From Piscicola geometra (taxonomy: Eukaryota; Annelida; Clitellata; Hirudinida; Piscicolidae): a stretch of DNA of 64,000 nt. Position 1 is the stretch's first letter. Every line of letters begins with the position of its first letter. The position numbers and the translations under genes were made by a program. The stretch spans positions 5,701,035-5,765,034 of the forward strand of contig OX030960.1 in the NCBI GenBank assembly GCA_943735955.1, given 5' to 3'. This document shows positions 59,860-64,000 of this stretch, piece after piece. The notes under the pieces were generated by a model. That model saw only the letters and a program-made list of their open reading frames with translations. It had not been told where the DNA came from and ran no database searches.

Positions 59860-60929
59860 AAAAGAGAGAAAAAATTAAAATACTATTTTATACTAATGTC
59901 AAATGTGTTAAAAACATTTCGTTAAAATACAATAAATGCACAATTAAAATGTTCAATCGAACGATTAAAGACGATTAAAATTTTTATTCGTGGAACAGCT
60001 CTAGTTTTCAATAATTTGGCCACTCATTCACTAATATATTTACGTAAACGTAATTTATTTATTCTATGCGTGTCGTAGACTGCAAAAATGCACTCAAATG
60101 TTTTACAAAACGTGAAATTGTGAGAATATAAACTATTTATTTGTAAAAAATAATTTTCAAAGTAATTTGCAGTGCATTAATTTGCGACATCATTGAATCT
60201 TAATAATTTTTTACCCATTAAATACTAATTAATTAAAAGAAATACATTTTTGGAGAAAGATTGTGAAATTTAAATTTAAAAAAGATCTATTTAAACATAT
60301 TCTTTTTTACGAGCAACAAATTCGAAACATAAAGAGGATAAATGTTGCAAACTGAAGCGGGAAACAAAGAATCCATATATGAAAGTGCAAGGCAAACTTT
60401 TGAAACGACGGGACAGAAAATGTGTATAAAAATACAATTTTGTGAAGTTGTTAATATATTTCAAAAAGATAGAATTTAATGCAGTTGCTAAACACTGCAC
60501 AAGTTGTGCAACACAGCGGATATTAGAAAACAAGGTATAGCAAAGATAAAATGTTAGAACTGAAATAAAAAAGAATATAAAATTTGTAAGCTAGGATTTT
60601 TAATAATGATATAATGTAAGCTGAATGGACATTTAGTATAGGAAAAAAACATATAAAAGAAGTATAAAATCTAATTTTGTTACCTAAGAAAAAATGAAAT
60701 TAGAAAAGTAAAGAAAGTTTAGGAGCAGAGAATTTATATGAAGTCTAATGTAAAGTAATATAAAAAATAAATTGTAATATTCGAAAGCAACGAACAATAA
60801 CTCAAGGTCTCGTAGACAACAAAGCCAGGTTAAGCTATGCGCGACAAGTTATTACGGCACCATTGTGAGGAGTCTGCAGCTTTGAGACAGCCACAAAAGC
60901 GCCATAAACTTCAACCACATCCATCGCAG

Positions 60930-61620
60930 AAGTTCTCGAGGCTGTTCTTGATGAAAAATCATCTTCCGACCACCTTTCCTTCACCTCTTCTCCATCCTCT
61001 TCCTCCTCATCCTCCTCATCTTCCATCTCTCCCGCCATGATCACAAAAGACGCCTGTCACAACGAATTATTCCAGGCCACGTGTCCGCCCAGGCACGTGA
61101 TCGTCGTGACGTCAGCGCACCATGGCCGCATGTTCAAGGGAAACTGCGTAAAGGCGAACTTCGGCTTCCTGGGATGTTACAATGATGTGACTGGACACGT
61201 TAACAGGTTAGTTGGAAATAATTATTAAATAATTTATTGAATAGTATAAATAGTATCGTGTGAAAAACTTTATTTTTTATGCAGTTTTCAATCTTTTTAA
61301 AGAATTTCAAAAAAACTGAATATTATTTCATTAAAATTCTATTTACTTCCTTTAGCAACCCCCAACTCCAACTACAACTACCCCAACGCTAAAACAACTA
61401 AAAAAACACTGAAAAACAAACTAATAAAATGACCAAACACCCACATGACAACAACAACCACATCAACCACCTCAACCCCACAACCACAATAACTACAGAC
61501 GCTGCAGCGGGAGGCAATCGTGCAGCATCCGAATGCCTGACCACGTGATGGAACGCTCGAAGCCTCCGTGCAACGATGACCTCATCAACTACCTGCAGGT
61601 GAACTTCACTTGCGTGCAAG
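60930..61620 (+). CDS. SUEL/galactose-binding lectin domain protein (EVA-1-like), two exons
   Basis: Exons 60930-61206 (after CATCGCAG) and 61499-61620 (after ACTACAG) join in phase. They encode a Ser-rich stretch, then one full SUEL domain: ACHNELFQATCPPRHVIVV, SAHHGRM, GCYNDVTGHVN, RRCSGRQSCSIRMPDH, PPCNDDLINYLQVNFTC. The Cys pattern and the N/DDL..YLQV..TC ending are diagnostic. SUEL domains bind rhamnose- or galactose-type sugars and occur in sea-urchin egg lectin, latrophilins and EVA-1/EVA1C receptors. The best resemblance is to EVA-1, but one domain cannot decide. The second exon ends in phase 1 at a GTTCG donor, so the gene continues right. The upstream start is unknown; ATG 61037 is in frame but lies inside the domain's lead-in. 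Confidence 0.75.
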
Positions 61621-63401
61621 GTTCGTTTTTATCTTTTGTGCGAAAATTCGTTTTGGGGAAGGGTTTGGGTTAGGGTTAGGTTTTGGGTAAGTTTTTGGGT
61701 TAGGGTTAGCATCAGGGTTTGAGGGAAATTCTAAATTTTTACACTTCATTTAAGATTTAGATGATTTAAAACTTGTTTTTTATTTTTTTGAATACTATAG
61801 AAGACCATGTATAAGATGCACTTGTTTTTTAAAAAGCGAAAAAAAAACTTGAAGAAATTAAATCTATCAAATTAGATCGAAAGTACGAACCATTTTGCTA
61901 CTGCAAAATCTATAAATTCGTTTCATTGGAATGCTTCGGAAAGAAAAAAAAAATTTGCGCCTTGGTGTTTTACGATAATCTTTGTAATCATAATATTTGA
62001 GTTACAGAAAAAAAGAAACTACTTAATAAAATGTTTGGCTCATAAATGATCTATTGATTTGTTGATCTATTTTTACGGTTTTTATTTTGCTTAACTTATT
62101 TTATAGGCCAATAAAGCAAATTATGTTTATTTTATTACATTCAAAACGTATTTTTGATAATGAAAAAAAGATTTATTTTTATTGATATTTATTCTTTCGA
62201 GCAAAAAAATATTTAAAAATTATTTTTCCCACCTAGTTTTCTAGTTTTGTTGCAATGCTCTAATTATAAATGTATTTTTCGTTGTTGACACAACTCTCAC
62301 CTGTTTAGCGAAAGCACTCGTGAGTGTCATGACAACCAGCCTCATTCTCTTATCTAAATTATTCTTTTCGTGCATTTGCCTTACGCATTGCTCTGGGCTT
62401 TGGTGGAATGTTTTAAAAATATATATATTTAATTTTGTTACATTTTCAAAAAAAAATTTTTTTTGAAAAATGAGAATTCGTCAAGCTCAGTTTACTAGCT
62501 TGAAAAACTCGAATTGAGCTTTCTTTTTGTTCAAATTACCCATCAATTTTGAGCTTTTTAAAAAAATCGATTCTGTAAAAACATCTAAAAAGCTTTAATG
62601 AGTAATGTGCATGTCACAATGGCTGGTCGCACGTCATTAATGAACGCATAAGTACCGGCAATGATTTGACTCACACATTTATAACTGCTTCAAACAAATT
62701 TATAGATGAATAAAAACTAATTTTTTGGAAAAATGTAAGTACTCTACATGCTACTTTTAAAGTATTATCGAATGATAGTAATATAAAAAACAAATATGAA
62801 ACAAAAAAATTTTTTTTAACAAAATTGGCACACAAGAAAAACAAAATATTCACAAAAAAGATTTTCAGAGCCTATCTTGAATTTAAATGCGAGTTTGAAT
62901 TGGGCTTACGACAGAGGAATTAAAATATTCAAAAACAAAAAAATGTTTGAATTTTTGTAAAGAAAGTTGCTGAAATATTTATATAAATATAATAAGAAGT
63001 ATACTAAAAATATGATTTTAGGAAAAGCATTACAAACGCCGTAAAATTCTTTTAAAGTAAAGAACTTATAAAATAAATGTATAAAAAACCATACAATTTC
63101 CAATCTAATAAAAGTAGATTGGATTTTCTAAGTGCAAAATAAAATCAGTTTTTAAAATATTTTTTTTAAAACTCTTAACAAATTCACTTCAACTCTCAAT
63201 GCTTCTCTGAACAAATCAACCAATTTAAACCCTTCAATTATCCTATTTCACAAAACTTTCGACTTTAATAACCACCACAAGAATAACCTCCTCCACCATC
63301 CCACCTACAACACAAAGTCCATCCAGCATCAACCACGAACACTCCATCAAAGCTTTCAAAGCCGTCTTAAGATCATAAGACTCGCACATACTCTTCCTCA
63401 G
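61621..63401. other. Intron or intergenic, A+T-rich, with a telomere-like patch
   Basis: GGGTTAGGGTTAGG-like motifs occur at 61660-61735. The rest is A+T-rich with nothing recognised. It may be an intron of the SUEL gene. Confidence 0.5.
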
Positions 63402-63555
63402 CTCCCGCCATAAAGCACAAGATCGAGCCATTGCCATTCTATTCCACGACCTCTTGGAGCTGGTATTAGAGGTTAATAATAATAAAGATAACGAGGAACT
63501 GCTTCCAAGGCTTATGACTAATCTTGTTCTGTCGCTAATAAAAAGATTTTACTGA
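63402..63555 (+). CDS. Candidate terminal exon, helical C-terminus
   Basis: A good acceptor (CTCTTCCTCAG) opens a frame reading SRHKAQDRAIAILFHDLLEL...LLPRLMTNLVLSLIKRFY-stop at 63555. It could end the SUEL gene, but the SUEL exon at 61620 exits in phase 1 and this one needs phase 2, so at least one exon would lie between. Not recognised. Confidence 0.35.
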
Positions 63556-64000
63556 TTAAGTTGGATTTTAACAAAGAGAAATTTTATGATTACATATTTT
63601 TACATCGATTACATCAATTTATTAATATTACAATAAATCCAAAGTCGTATAATTAAAACCTGGTCGGCTCTTATTTGTTTTAGTGCATAAAAGATCGATT
63701 CTATCAGGACAAAGTCTTGTTACGATGTAAAATTCTTTAGTAACGAATAGTAGTGTGATCAAAATTGAGACTTGAGTTTTTAGACTATTATAATGCTAAA
63801 TGTTGCTTAACAAACTACTTTTGACAGTTTTTAGTGAAAAAACGTCGAATAGATGTGTTGTTGTTTGCAAGGGAAAGAGCGCGAATCATTTCTGGGACAA
63901 GTTTGATCAGAGTAATGCAGCTATTTTAGAGAATAAATATTATTTCAATCCTTTAGAAAGTGTTTCGTTCATAAGTAGAACATTTTCATGACAAACAAAG
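63556..64000. other. A+T-rich, nothing recognised
   Basis: No supported feature; a 63-codon ORF near 63800 shows no family resemblance. Confidence 0.5.

Noticed and set aside
60291..60533. 80-codon minus-strand ORF
   Set aside because: No recognisable motif and A+T-driven composition.

Overview
The window is metazoan nuclear DNA, A+T-rich, with spliced genes, several retroelement families and a very large load of simple repeats and minisatellites. The proteins encoded are conserved bilaterian families. An annelid or other lophotrochozoan (leech-like) source is my guess; nothing seen here proves the species. All gene models were built by hand: exons were accepted where a recognisable protein family, GT/AG splice sites and codon phase agreed.

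Layout, left to right. 45-3254 (-): a CR1/L2-like LINE. 3615-8779 (+): the 3' part of a DENND1/connecdenn gene (7 exons, N-terminal DENN exons lie left of the window). 8780-12780: its 3' flank, CAA/CAT repeats and a tRNA-derived SINE. 12781-22547 (-): a GALNT10-type polypeptide GalNAc-transferase, 15 exons from the membrane anchor to the third lectin repeat; only the last few residues were not found. 23637-25403 (+): fucose-1-phosphate guanylyltransferase (FPGT), head-to-head with GALNT10. 25581-30402 (-): LDB1/Chip-type LIM-domain-binding cofactor, tail-to-tail with FPGT; the usual C-terminal LIM-interaction domain was not found. 32082-43758 (-): a 13-exon gene for a PDZ plus triple-SH3 protein of the SORBS/CAP class. 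46838-53475 (+): a 14-exon FMR1/FXR gene (Tudor-KH-KH) with an Asn/Gln/Ser-rich C-terminus. 53476-60929: mostly featureless, with SINEs and a (TG)n tract. 60930-61620 (+): two exons of a SUEL/galactose-binding-lectin protein (EVA-1-like), continuing rightwards.

The most striking signal is not a gene. In GALNT10, FMR1 and parts of LDB1 and DENND1, introns begin at the 5' splice site with G/T-rich repeats on the sense strand and end at the 3' splice site with C/A-rich repeats. The repeat families differ between introns but the polarity is nearly always the same, on both genomic strands. The two arms are often complementary, as in FMR1 intron 10 and GALNT10 introns 3, 7 and 14, so the transcript could fold each intron into a hairpin that brings its splice sites together. 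The SORBS-like gene in the same window lacks this.

Functionally the genes are unrelated housekeeping or regulatory genes: membrane traffic, O-glycosylation, fucose salvage, transcription cofactor, cytoskeletal adaptor and RNA-binding protein. I see no operon-like co-function beyond the adjacency of two sugar-metabolism genes.
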